From contig JAFEMH010000528.1 of NCBI GenBank assembly GCA_022495995.1, forward strand, positions 283,501 to 347,500: a stretch of 64,000 bases of DNA, read 5' to 3'. The DNA comes from Adenophora triphylla var. japonica (taxonomy: Eukaryota; Streptophyta; Magnoliopsida; Asterales; Campanulaceae). How positions within the stretch are numbered: position 1 is the stretch's first letter; each line of letters starts with the position of its first letter. Positions 11,809-22,700 of the stretch are shown here, piece by piece. The position numbers and the translations under genes are program-made. A model generated the notes under the pieces. It did not search any database and had not been told where the DNA came from. It saw only the letters and a list, made by a program, of their open reading frames with translations.

Positions 11809-12233
11809 GAAGTTATTGATGCTTAAAAAGACGGGAATTAAATAGATTGACTAAATGAGAAATATTTTTATACATTGTGAAAGACATTTTTAGAAGAAAA
11901 TAGTGTCGTTACAACTGTCGAAAGAGGAAGGAAGATTTTTTTTTCAAAATATAGATTTTTAAAAATTTATATATCAAAATAACATCCTAAAAATATTATG
12001 TACCAAAGTAACACTTTTTTATGGAATCCGAAATTGACAATTCCGAAATAAGATAATCCGGAACTGCCATTTTCGAATTACGGGATAAGGGATAAAGGGG
12101 CGATCGCGACCAAAAAGGGGCGACCGCACCAAATGAAAATAATTGACTTTTGGTGAATTTGTTACTGGGTTCATCCGCACCAAATAATGAATTAATATAT
12201 TATATGACACGTACAATATCTTAAAAACACATA

Positions 12234-12793
12234 CTCCTTCCATCCCAGAAAAGTTTATCCAGTTAATACGAACTCAGTTCAATCAAGTTCAATTTTGACC
12301 AAACTTTAATGCTCCCTCCGTTCCAATCTAAATGTCTCAATTTTCCATTTTGGGCGTCCCATTTAAAATGTCTCATTTCCAAAAAAAGAAAGTTTTTTTC
12401 ACTATTCCACCCACTCATTCTCTCTCCTACTTTACTTTTACACTCACAACATTTTCTCTCCTAACTATTCCTTCCACACATTCTCTCTCATATTTAATTT
12501 TTCATACTCACAACATTTAAACTTTTTCTCTTTCCTACCTCATTTTCCTTAATTCCCGCGTCAAATCCATTTTTGGACATTTAGATTGGGACGGAGGGAG
12601 TATCAATTTACTTATCATAATAAAAATCTAAAAATTATTATCCATAAAATAATCAAATGATTTATCAATAGCAATTATTAAAATTTCATTAGAATAAATA
12701 GATTGATATTAAAGTTTGATCAAAGTTGAACTCAATTGACTTGCTACTGTAGCAACTGTAGCAACTGAGGAAGGTAATATGGGACGGAGGGAG
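12234..12793. mobile_element. Stowaway-type MITE interrupted by another MITE
   Basis: Ends CTCCTTCC... and ...GGAGGGAG are flanked by TA on both sides (12232-12233, 12794-12795). Subterminal arms around TTCAATTTTGACCAAACTTTAAT (left, to 12310) and its complement (right, 12705-12745) pair with each other. The arms are separated by the MITE at 12312-12600. Confidence 0.7.
12312..12600. mobile_element. Stowaway-type MITE nested in a MITE
   Basis: Runs from CTCCCTCCGTTCC to GGGACGGAGGGAG, 289 bp, with TIRs continuing into AATCTAAATGTC and GACATTTAGATT. It is the same family as 12856-13141 in opposite orientation. Confidence 0.8.
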
Positions 12794-12855
12794 TAGCCAA
12801 CGGATCTTATTTTGTTAAGTAAGATTTATTATTCTATCAAAAAAATTAAGAATTA

Positions 12856-13141
12856 CTCCCTCCGTCCCGATCGAAGTGTCCCAAAATGGGTTCGGCGCGG
12901 AAATTAAGGAAAGTGATGTAAGAAAGAGAAAAGTTTAAATGTTGTGAGTATGAAAAATTAAATAGGAGAGAGAATGAGTGAGGAGAATAGTTAGGAGAGA
13001 GAATGTTGTGAGTGTAAAAGTAAAGTAGGAGAGAGAATGAGTGGGTGGAATAGTGAAAAAAATTTCCTTTTTTGGGTATGAGACATTTTAAATGGGACGC
13101 CCAAAATAGAAAGTTGGGACACTTCGCTGGGATGGAGGTAG
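12856..13141. mobile_element. Stowaway-type MITE, inverted copy of 12312-12600
   Basis: Starts CTCCCTCCGTCCC and ends ...GGAGGTAG, flanked by TA (12854-12855, 13142-13143). Its reverse complement matches 12312-12600 along nearly the whole length. Confidence 0.8.
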
Positions 13142-13387
13142 TATTAAAAAAAATCAGATTAACACAAAAAAAAAAGTTTCAGGGCAGTGAAATAGTTTTA
13201 GTTTGGCTATTAAAAATGCCATTTTCACTATTAAAATTACCATATTTCAAACATGCAAATATGACATTTCAACTTATAAAAACCATTTTAATAACAAATC
13301 AAACAATTTAATTTATATAAACTTATAACAAGTTATAACTACTCATTTTACTATTAATAAAATTGTAATTTTGTAGTATAACTTTAC

Positions 13388-13533
13388 TCCTGATCTATAT
13401 ACTCCTGATCTATATATTCCCTATCCCACTTTTTCTTTCCTACATCACTTTTCATACTCACAATATTTATTTTACTATACATTTTTACGTGCCGGAGCCA
13501 AAATGGTAAACTTATTATTGGGACGGAGGGAGT
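13388..13533. mobile_element. Short degraded MITE of the same family
   Basis: Carries TACTCCTGATC on the left, CCCACTTTTTCTTTCCTAC and ACTCACAA internally, and GGGACGGAGGGAGTA on the right. Left boundary is approximate. Confidence 0.5.
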
Positions 13534-13621
13534 ATTATTTTTTAAGTAAGGAAATAGATTTAATGGAATTTAATTACTGTATAAATTATGTAAATAAATA
13601 AAAACACATTTAAAAATAATA

Positions 13622-13854
13622 CTCCCTCCGTCCCTAAAATTTTGTCTCATTTGACTTTTTAGTTGAACTTTGATCACAAATATATGACAATTTAATTATG
13701 TTCATGAAATTCTAAAAATTCCTATTGATTCACCATTAATAATATTATCAACAACAACTTTTAGAATTTCATGAACATGATTAATTTCTCATAAATTTGT
13801 GGTTAAAGTTCAACAAAAAAATCAAATGGAACAAACTTTTAGGGAGAGAGAGAG
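13622..13854. mobile_element. Stowaway-type foldback MITE
   Basis: Starts CTCCCTCCGTCCC, ends GGGAGAGAGAGAG, flanked by TA (13620-13621, 13855-13856). Long subterminal arms (TTAGTTGAACTTTGATCACAA near 13660 and its degenerate complement near 13800; TTCATGAAATTCTA and complement) let the whole element fold back. Confidence 0.75.
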
Positions 13855-14337
13855 TAATTAACAAAAATTAATTATGAAGTCGGACGATTCCAAAACTTTC
13901 CTCTGTGTGTGAAGGAGGACACCAAACCTACAGCCGGCCAAACAAACACACGCCTAGCTTGTCTCGGCCACTTGTGCAATGTAGTCAATCCAGTAACAAA
14001 TTCACCAAAAGTCAATTATTTTCATTTGGTGCGGTCGCCCCTTTTTGGGAGCGATCGCCCCTTTATCCCTTATCCCGTAATTCGGAAGTAGCAGTTTCGG
14101 ATTACCTTATTCCGGAATTATCAATTCCGGACTTCATAAAAAAGTGTTAATTTGGTACATAATATTTTTAGGATGTTATTTTGGTATATAAATTTTTAAA
14201 AATCTATATTTTGAAAAAAAAAAATCAGGAAGGAAGATGATCGTTACATATCAATATCCTCGGACCATAGGGATGGGTAACAGGCGGGGCGGGTTCTGGA
14301 ACTTGCCCTTAATCTTGGGTCTCATCTAAATACTACT

Positions 14338-14509
14338 CCCTTCGTCCCACTTTTTCAAAGAGACCTACTTTTTCTTTTGATCCGTTTCAGACTAAGAATT
14401 TCATTTCATAAATGACAAATTTTAAACAGTGTTTCGGACATTTATATCCTTATAATATAAATATATTTACAAAAAATCATTCATTATGTCCTTATAATGT
14501 TAACATATT
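14338..14509. other. Partial MITE end and spacer
   Basis: ACTCCCTTCGTCCC at about 14335 is one Stowaway-like terminus. No partner end is seen before the LINE begins, so it is truncated. Confidence 0.4.
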
Positions 14510-17500
14510 TACAAAATCATATCTAAAACCATTGTGAACAGACTTAAACCCCACATCTCAAGCCTCATATCCCAAAACCAAAATGCTTTCATCCCTCCAG
14601 ACCGCCGTATTTTCGATAATATTTTCTTGAGCCATGAAATTTTGGAACATGTTAAAAAATCTAACCACCCAAAGAAGCCTATTTGCTTTGCAAAGCTTGA
14701 TTTAAGCAAAGCTTATGATCGCCTCAACTGGGAGTTTATTTCTAAAGTCTTGACCAAAATGGACTTAGTACCAAATGGATTTCCGTAATCAACTCTTGCA
14801 TATCTTCTGTATCATTCTCCATTCTTATTAATTAATGGGTCGACCTCTCTGAGACATTTAAACCATTTAGGGGTATTCGCCGGGGAGGCCCCTTTTCCTC
14901 TTACATTTTTATCTTTTATGCGGAATCACTCTCAATCACTCTTACCCATTTTCAAGATTCTAAAATTATTAGAGGCCACAAACCAGCTAAAATCGATCCA
15001 CCAATAAATCATCTCCTCTTCGCAAATGATTGGCTCCTCTCTTTAGAATTAGACTCCCCGTCTTGCTGGTTCTTAAAGTAAATTTAGAGGCTTTTAGTAT
15101 TCAAGCAGGAGAAAAAATAATTTTCTCAAAAAGTGATAAATACTTTTCTCAGTCACACCCTAGACCTGAAAAAGGCAAACTAGCACTATTCTATCCCCCC
15201 CAACCACCTCGACCTCCTGTCGAGATGGTAAGTACTTGGGATTAAAACAATTTTTTTTATGGAAACTGAACAGTATAAATCGAGATACGAACATGGGCTT
15301 GTCCGAGTAAGGCCTAAGTGGATTCGGCCATAAACATAATCCATCAAATCTCAGCTACGAGGGAGGATTTTGGCTTCCTCGTATTCATCTATCTCGTCAT
15401 TACCTAGGCCGAGCAAGGCTCAACAGGTGCAATGACCAAGGCCCAACTCAAGGGCCGAGGAGACTCCCCTCCAAGGCCGAGATGCTCCCTTCGGCTACGA
15501 GGAGGCTTCCTTGGCTATCACATCATCATAGCTCTTCGGCTATCTCTATTTCCTTCCCCGACTCCTCGTTTGCCGGCCAGGCTACGTTGGACGAGGACAG
15601 GGTCATCCCGCCATATCGGCAAGAATTGCAGTTTATCAGTCCTAATCAAATAAGGATGCTAAGCAGTTACAACCTCATAGGATTGTAACCCCCTATACGA
15701 ATTCAAGTCAACTAAGGACTTCTCAAGCAGATATAATCCTCAAAGGATTTATATCTTATCTCTTTACAGTTCAAGTTCAACATGAATTCTACATTATTCT
15801 ACCTATAAATACAAGTCATATATCAGATTATTTGGTACGTTATCTTTGTGACCCTAAACTCTGTCAAATTGATTACTATCTCTCTAAACGTATACTTACT
15901 CTCACGCCGGAGGGCCTTCGCCGGAGAAGCCCCGGCTTAGTTTACGTTTCTTGTTTCTATTTCAGACTATTCAATCGCCAGAGTACAACTGACCGCTGAA
16001 TTTGGGCTGATTCGATCTTTTTGACAGCATCAGAAATAAAAAAGATATATTCCTAGACATAATACTTATTAAGCATGTCATTTCAACCATCTGTGGGTAT
16101 GCTATGTTTGTCTTTAAAATTCACATTTCCTTCATTAAGGAACTTCACCGAATCTTAAATAAATTTCCCTTGTTTGGCTTGGACAAAGAAAAATAGATTC
16201 ATTGGGCCGCTTGGCCAAAACTCTGTCTCCCAGAAAATTTAGGGGCCTTGGGCCTAAGACACATGGGAGCTTTTAGTCAGGCTTGTCTTGCGAAAACAAC
16301 TTAGAGAGTGTTCAAACATCCTCTGTTTCTATTAAACCAAACCCTAACAGCTAGATATTTTCCTAAATCAGACATCCTAAACTCTTCAATTTCTAGCAGG
16401 GCATCCTGAGGATGGAGAAGTATTTTATGGGGAAGAGATCTCTTTAAAACAAACCTCCTTTGGAGAGTTCGAGATGGCTCTAAAATTAATACTCTGACTG
16501 ATAATTGGATCCCAAATTCTTCTGGAAACATTATCACACCCAATTTAACTAAAAGCCTTCGTAACCTTCGAGTTTCAGACCTTATTTATCCCATCAGGAA
16601 GTCGTGGATAACCCCATAAATCTCCTATTTACTTCGGAAAATGCAAACAAAATTCTATCATCTTACATTCCAAGATCGGGTCATGATATCCAAATCTGGA
16701 GCCAAGCGTCTAATGGGGAGTATTCGGTAAAGAGTGGATACTATATTGCACTTGCCATACATAAAGATACCACAAACCTTTTCCACAACCAAACCATTAC
16801 AAACCGACATTTGACTTGGGAAAAAATTAGTACCTCCCTATAAAGCCAAAAATAAAATTCTTTATTTGTAGGCTACTAAGCAAAATGTTACCTACACAAA
16901 AAGCTCTTCATATCCGCAAATGTACTCCATCCCTTGAATGTAACAGGTGTGGTCAAGAAGAAGAATCAGACTTCCACCTTTTCTTCTCATGCTGGCCTTC
17001 AAACACATGTTTGGGAAAACTCACACCTTAATCTCTCTCAGCTGCCAAACACTTTTATTCACCTCGCTATAATTGATTGGTTAGGCTCTTGGTTAATTGC
17101 ACATGATAAGATGGATACTTGCCTTACCACTTACATTCTTTGGGAAATTTGGCTATATCGAAACCAAATCATTTTCAACCAAGGTAACCCAAAAAACAGA
17201 CCAAATCCTCAATCGAGCGATCACCCACCTCCAACAAGTCCGAAACAAAGATCTAGAGGAAAGGCAAAAGGAAAAATACAAGGAACTCAACCATTTAAAC
17301 CACAATGAAAACCAACAAGATGCAAATAGGAGTCTAGATTCTTTGAATGGCAAGACTCTTGAAAAATACATCAAAAAATTTGGAACAAAGAACTCTCAAG
17401 TTCTTAATACAGATGGTGCATGGAAGAAAGACGTAAAATGGACATGTATTGGATGAGAACTCTAGGATGATCAAAATGGTAGAATAGCAATAGGCAACAA

Positions 17501-17820
17501 ATCAACTAAAACGTCAACGAGTAACTAAGCAGAATGCCTAGCCATCCTTGCACGTCTCCAATGGGCAACAAATCATGGATTTCGAAAGATAACGATTCTA
17601 ACTGATGCTGAGACTGCAGTTAAAAGTATCAAAATAACAGTGACTCCCCATTACTCGTTAGAAGAAATTTTACTAGATATCCGATTTTACATTTCGAAAT
17701 GCTCGAGTTTTTATATTAAAAAGGTAGATAGAACAATAGTTCAATTAGCACATAGTAATGCTCAATTTGCTAGGAAAATGTACCAACAATTTTTAAGTCC
17801 AAAGCCTACTTTCTCATAAA
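14510..17820 (+). pseudogene. L1-type LINE ORF2 remnant (RT, zinc-binding, RNase H)
   Basis: Non-LTR retrotransposon coding sequence in the plus direction, broken by many stops and frameshifts. At 14520-14788 is reverse transcriptase with NRLKPHISSLISQNQNAF and FAKLDLSKAYDRLNW. At 14990-15060 is the degraded catalytic region (HLLFANDW, where functional copies have F-A-D-D), so a key Asp is changed. YLGL at ~15233 precedes an LTR-like insertion. Coding resumes near 16060. At 16915-17000 is a zf-RVT module (C-x2-C then H-x4-C). At 17400-17815 is a plant-type RNase H-like domain with NTDGAW. The order and RNase H tail fit the plant L1 clade. No poly-A tail was identified. Confidence 0.85.
15262..16035 (+). 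mobile_element. LTR-like insertion splitting the LINE
   Basis: About 770 bp of non-LINE sequence interrupts the LINE between its YLGL motif and the following finger/thumb region. It has a TATA-like TATAAATA at 15804-15811 followed by a GC-rich GCCGGAGG...CCTTCGCCGG segment near 15906-15930, typical of a retrotransposon LTR around the transcription start. I could not fix the ends or a target duplication, so solo LTR is an inference. Confidence 0.5.
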
Positions 17821-18121
17821 TGACCAAAATATGCAACGTATTTATACGATTTTTACAATCAATGCAATGTACTATCTAGTGACACCTTAATACAATGTAC
17901 TTTATCAATTCATTACAAATAATATAATTTACGTACTATTTTTATTCAACGTACTTTCCAATTTTGACTTAAATAAGGAAACCAAATTGCATTATTTGTA
18001 ACAAAATTAGAAATTACATTGCATTATTTTGTCAATAGATAGTACACTACCTTAATTGAAATTGAAGGTATAGTACATTGAATAAGTTGGTAATTATTTC
18101 TAATATTAATTGATGTAGTTT

Positions 18122-18158
<37 letters not shown>

Positions 18159-19255
18159 GAGAAGGGTGTTTCCAAATTTAGACTTAAGATTTTCGCAATT
18201 TATGGTTTAATTTTTCTTTTTTCATTATTTTGGGGTTAAGAATATATTTGAAATGACCAAACTAACATAAGTAATATGTGTTCGATACAATATTTCCGTC
18301 CAAATACCACCTACTATATCATATCATCTATCAACTTTAGATCCTTATTTGTTAAATTTGAAACATTAGACCCATTTTTCACTCACCAAACTTAAAAACC
18401 CTCATTTGAAAGTTTATCCTTTAAATTATCATTTTTAACATCAAAAATGGCACTTTATTAAATACAATTTTTTCTTTGTTTTTTTTTATATAAAAAGATT
18501 TTAATAGACTCTTATGCTAAAACTGTTGGGCTAATTTAAGGGCCATGAACTCTAAAACTCCTAGACGACATAATAAATTCATAAAAGTCCACACAAGATT
18601 TAAAATTTCATAAAAATTCATGCTTACACATTATCCTTACCCGTCACTCTTGTACCAAAAGATATAAAATTGAAATTACTCTTATACAGAGGTATAGAGG
18701 TATAAAGGTATTTTTTTTTCAATTTTTTTTCACATTTTCTTAAAAATAATAAAAAATTCTTATATTTTATTAAATAATCTGTTCCTATACCCAAATGTAT
18801 AAGACTAAAATTACTCTTATACCTAGGTTTTGAGTTTTTATAGAATTTTAATATGAACCTCTATTTGAGTGTTGATTTTTGAATCTCGTCTGAATTTTAT
18901 GAAGAATGATTTGAGGCGAGGGGGCCTCGTGAAATCTATAGTATAAATCACATCATGGGTAAACAGTACTATGAACAGTATTAAATGTCAAATTTTTCAT
19001 TTTACCCTCACTAAGTTGTCCCTTTCCTATTTTTCCCTTTAAAAAAAAAAAAACACGTGTCCTCGAAAATGGACTTTTTTTTTTTTTTTAAGTTATTTCA
19101 TAATTACGAGTGTACTTTAAGTAACTGAGTGTGTGGAAATAGCAAACTCCTTAGAATTTCCATTCATTGACCCTGAATATCACCATTTACCATTTTTTTT
19201 TCCTCTCCGAAAACCCGGCGGCCATTTCTTTTAACTTGTAGCGCACACACACGAG
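17821..19255. other. No gene; AT-rich spacer upstream of LETM1
   Basis: Contains a 32-base T run (18123-18154). At 17831-18110 repeated TGCAATGTACT-like motifs occur in both orientations and resemble the TIR of the element at 39090-40367, suggesting an eroded relative. The last few hundred bases are presumably the LETM1 promoter, but I see no decisive motif. Confidence 0.4.
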
Positions 19256-19768
19256 GGCTTTGAGGACTGATTTGTGGTTGGTCGTCGCTGAAAACTCCGG
19301 TCACTTTTATATCAACGGTAAGCCTACTCTCAATCGGAGATGCGTTTATCTTCTTTTTGATTCTCTACTCTTATCTCGAATTAGGTTTTTCAATTTTCGG
19401 TTGATTTGCACAGCGCTCACACATTTCGTGTTTATCAAGTTTGTTTCGTGTTTATCAAATTAGCTTGCTCATTTGTTACCTGTTTTGCTTTCTACATTCT
19501 CCGTTTCATTGCTCTTTTGACTTTTAAATGTTGTTTCGTATTGCTATATGGCTGTAGAACAATGAAATTATTGCTTTATTTTAGATTTTGATCGTAATTT
19601 TCCGTTACTTTTTTTGGAATGGAATTAGAGGCTAGGCAGATAGTTTTGTGCCTTTGTTATTTTGATGCGGAAGAATTGTGTTCTGTAACTGAATGAGTTC
19701 TGGTGATGTTTAGGTGAAGGTTTGCTTGGGATGTGATTTTTCTCTTCGTTTGTGAGGGAAATTTGATA
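19256..19768 (+). promoter_or_regulatory. LETM1 5' leader with probable intron and AUG-stop uORF
   Basis: ACG followed by GTAAGC at 19318 and GTTTAG at 19708-19713 fit a ~396-bp leader intron. In the resumed exon the only ATG upstream of the coding start is ATGTGA at 19731-19736, an AUG directly followed by a stop, 33 nt before the main ATG. The frame above 19769 is open only to a GTG at 19733, so 19769 is the first in-frame ATG. Confidence 0.5.
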
Positions 19769-22700
19769 ATGGCTTCTCGAGCACTTTTGAGGAGGAGACA
19801 GCTTGTGTCGAGTTACTTCAATGTCTCTACCCGCTCTATTCAGGGGTTTCAATATCTGGATCAGGGGTATGGGGAATCTAGTCAGTTGTTAGAGTCCCGT
19901 GGTTTCAGCTCTATTGCGGATCAACCTTCACGGGATTCGGATAACAGGAAAAGTGGTGATGCTGCTATCTTTGGGAAGGAGGAGTTTCTCAACGTTTCTG
20001 CTCTGAGTCTGTTTAGGCAGAGTGGATTTTCTGCTGCAGGAATTGGAAGATCGCAAGTACTCTTACCCACTAGGGTTGGGTTTACATCACAATCAATACG
20101 GTTTTCTTCCACGGCATCGGCAGGTCAGCCTAAGTTTGAGGACAAAGATAATGAACATGCTGTGGCTAAGAAGAGGAAGGAAGCATCTCCAGAGGAATGT
20201 GATCAAGCTGTTGAGGGTTTGAGTAGCGTGAAGGCCAAAGCAAAAGCCAAACAATCGCCGGATTCCCAGAAGTCTACCAAAACCTTACTGCAAAGAACAT
20301 GGGCCATACTTTTGGGGATTGGTCCTGCCTTGAGAGCTGTAGCTTCTATGAGCCGGTTAGGAATTTTTTCTTATTGATTTGTGAAGTTTGAATCAAACTG
20401 ACATGTCTTATATTTGCTATGATGGGTTAACTTTAATTTCTTTCTCCTTTCAGGCATGACTGGGCTAAGAAACTTACTCACTGGAAAGATGAATTTGTAT
20501 CAACTATGAAGCATTATTGGTTGGGTATTAAGCTACTGGGAGCTGATGTGAGGATCAGTTCAAGATTGCTCTTGAAACTTGCTGGTGGGAAGAGTCTCTC
20601 AAGGAGGGAGAGGCAACAACTGACACGGACCACAGCTGATATATTTAGACTAGTTCCTGTTGCAATTTTCATTATTGTTCCCTTTATGGAGTTCTTGCTG
20701 CCAGTTTTCCTTAAACTGTTTCCCAACATGCTTCCATCAACCTTCCAGGACAAGATGAAAGAACAGGTATGGGTCCAGATGGCATCTATTTGTTGCACTG
20801 AGTTTATATTACATGTCCTTAACATGTTTGGATGGAAATCCTTTTGCCGGATTAGACTTTTTATGATAGTAGGAGCAGAGAGCATTGGGGAAATAAGGAT
20901 GTTTGATGCATCACATAATGCGCTATCATAAAGATCAATCAATTTTTTCTTTCATATGGTTAAAATTGTGCGCATAGGATCGGGGTATTCACAATTGTGA
21001 ATGTTGTGCGCAGCATAGCCTACCAGAAGATCGCTATGGGTGAAGTAAGCAATCTATAATTTCTGATTAGCTTACTTATTTGTCTGTGGATTGACGGGCG
21101 CATAATGTCTACTTTCATGTTAGCTTGTGGGCTTTCCTCTCCCTGTAGAAACCATTATGTCGTATTTTAATGAAAGCATGGGCACTTATATAGTTTAGGG
21201 TCTTGATGTGTTGGAAGTCTGCCGCTCTTTATATGCCCAATTTTAATTTGTTATTATTATATACCTCACTTTCCTCCACTTCGTTTACACTCATGTTGAT
21301 AAACTTAAGCGAATACCTTCTGCAGGAAGCACTGAAAAGGAAGCTAAATGCAAGAATAGAGTATGCAAAATTTCTTCAGGAGACTGCAAAAGAAATGGCA
21401 AAAGAAGTCCAGAACACCCGCAGTGGAGAAATTAAGAAAACAGCAGAAGACCTTGATGAATTTTTGGGCAAGGCAAGTGTGCAGTTTAATAGGCAATCTG
21501 TTATAATATTTTTATTCCTTATGATATGATTTATATGGTGATGCAGGTCAGAACAGGTGGCGTCGTTGCCAATGAGGACATTCTGGGCTTTGCTAAGTTG
21601 TTTAATGATGAACTTACTCTAGATAACATCAGCAGGTTGGACTTTTGTCGGAGCTTGTGTGCTAATATTTTCATTTGATATCAGTATTGCTTGGTGATTG
21701 ATCATGTGACATCTTCAACTTTTTTGGCAAACTTGTGTTCATATCAGGCCTCGATTAGTGAATATGTGCAAGTATATGGGCATCCAGCCTTACGGAACAG
21801 ATGCCTATTTGCGCTTCATGCTTCGCAAGAGATTGCAATGGTAATATATGCCTGAACCTGTTGAATATTGTGTAGTTGCCACTAGAGCTAATTAATGAAA
21901 TTCTCATCATCATTCAAGGTCGAACATAAGCTTAAAATTTATTTGTCTCACTCCCACTTGAGTTGTTAAGTTATTGAGCTACTTGTATAAATGTTTCTCA
22001 TCCGTGGTGGTTTATTTCGTCCGCATTATTTTATTGATTGCTTAATAAATGATTACTATTTTTAATCACTGCTTTATTCGCTGTCTATATCTGTTGTTCT
22101 GATTGTTCTGGTTCTGACCTAAGGCTTTTGACCTAAAAGGTTGAAAGTTCTATATCCATTAGCGGGTGATTGTTTGGTTAATCATTCAGCCACATGGCTT
22201 CAACAGAGAGATTATTGGCAACCTGGACAAGTAGTTAGTGCAGCTGTTGGTCAAATATTTTGAAACTTCTACCAGACGTATTTGCTACACTTCCTGTTGG
22301 TATCTGAATATCTAGGATATCTCTTATCGAAAGGCATTGATTTATTGTTAAATAGTGGACCTCGTTACTCAGGGCGTATGTTTGTCCGAGGCAAGGGTCT
22401 TGTGGTTTTATGGACGAGACTGGTAGAAGTGTATAATTGACTAATGCGCTGTGCAGGGAAATTAGGCTAGTTTTTTTTCCCAACACTTGGATGTATTACT
22501 GACTGTCATTCTCAGGCAGTAATTTTTCTGCTCTAGTAACTCTTCATGAGGGATTATAACACTCCAAATCACATGTGATACCTGAGCTGGCAACAGTTTA
22601 CTTGATCACATGATCCATCAAAACCATCAAAGTACGGGCACACCACATGGCACTTACAAAATCAAATAAAAAAAAAAACAAATATAAGAAAAAGAAAACC

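Larger units (their letters stand above)
11934..14226. mobile_element. Non-autonomous Mutator-like element with long TIRs and 9-bp TSD
   Basis: Terminal inverted repeats of ~240 bp (11934-12171 and 13987-14226, ~90% identical by eye) start GATTTTTTTT...CAAAATATAG. They are flanked by perfect 9-bp direct repeats AGGAAGGAA (11925-11933 and 14227-14235), the size Mutator superfamily transposases leave. There is no transposase. The interior is mostly four or five Stowaway-type MITEs plus ~130 bp of unexplained sequence at 13857-13986. Confidence 0.85.

Noticed and set aside
12019..14150. Frames of 60-80 codons at 12019-12243 and 13905-14150
   Set aside because: They are translations of the Mutator TIRs on both strands, not genes.
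19733..19768. Upstream extension of the LETM1 frame
   Set aside because: It opens with GTG, not ATG; the only ATG there (19731) is directly followed by TGA in another frame.
20975..21050. Possible extra LETM1 exon in intron 2
   Set aside because: Exons 2 and 3 join in phase and match the family without it; the segment has no matching protein similarity.
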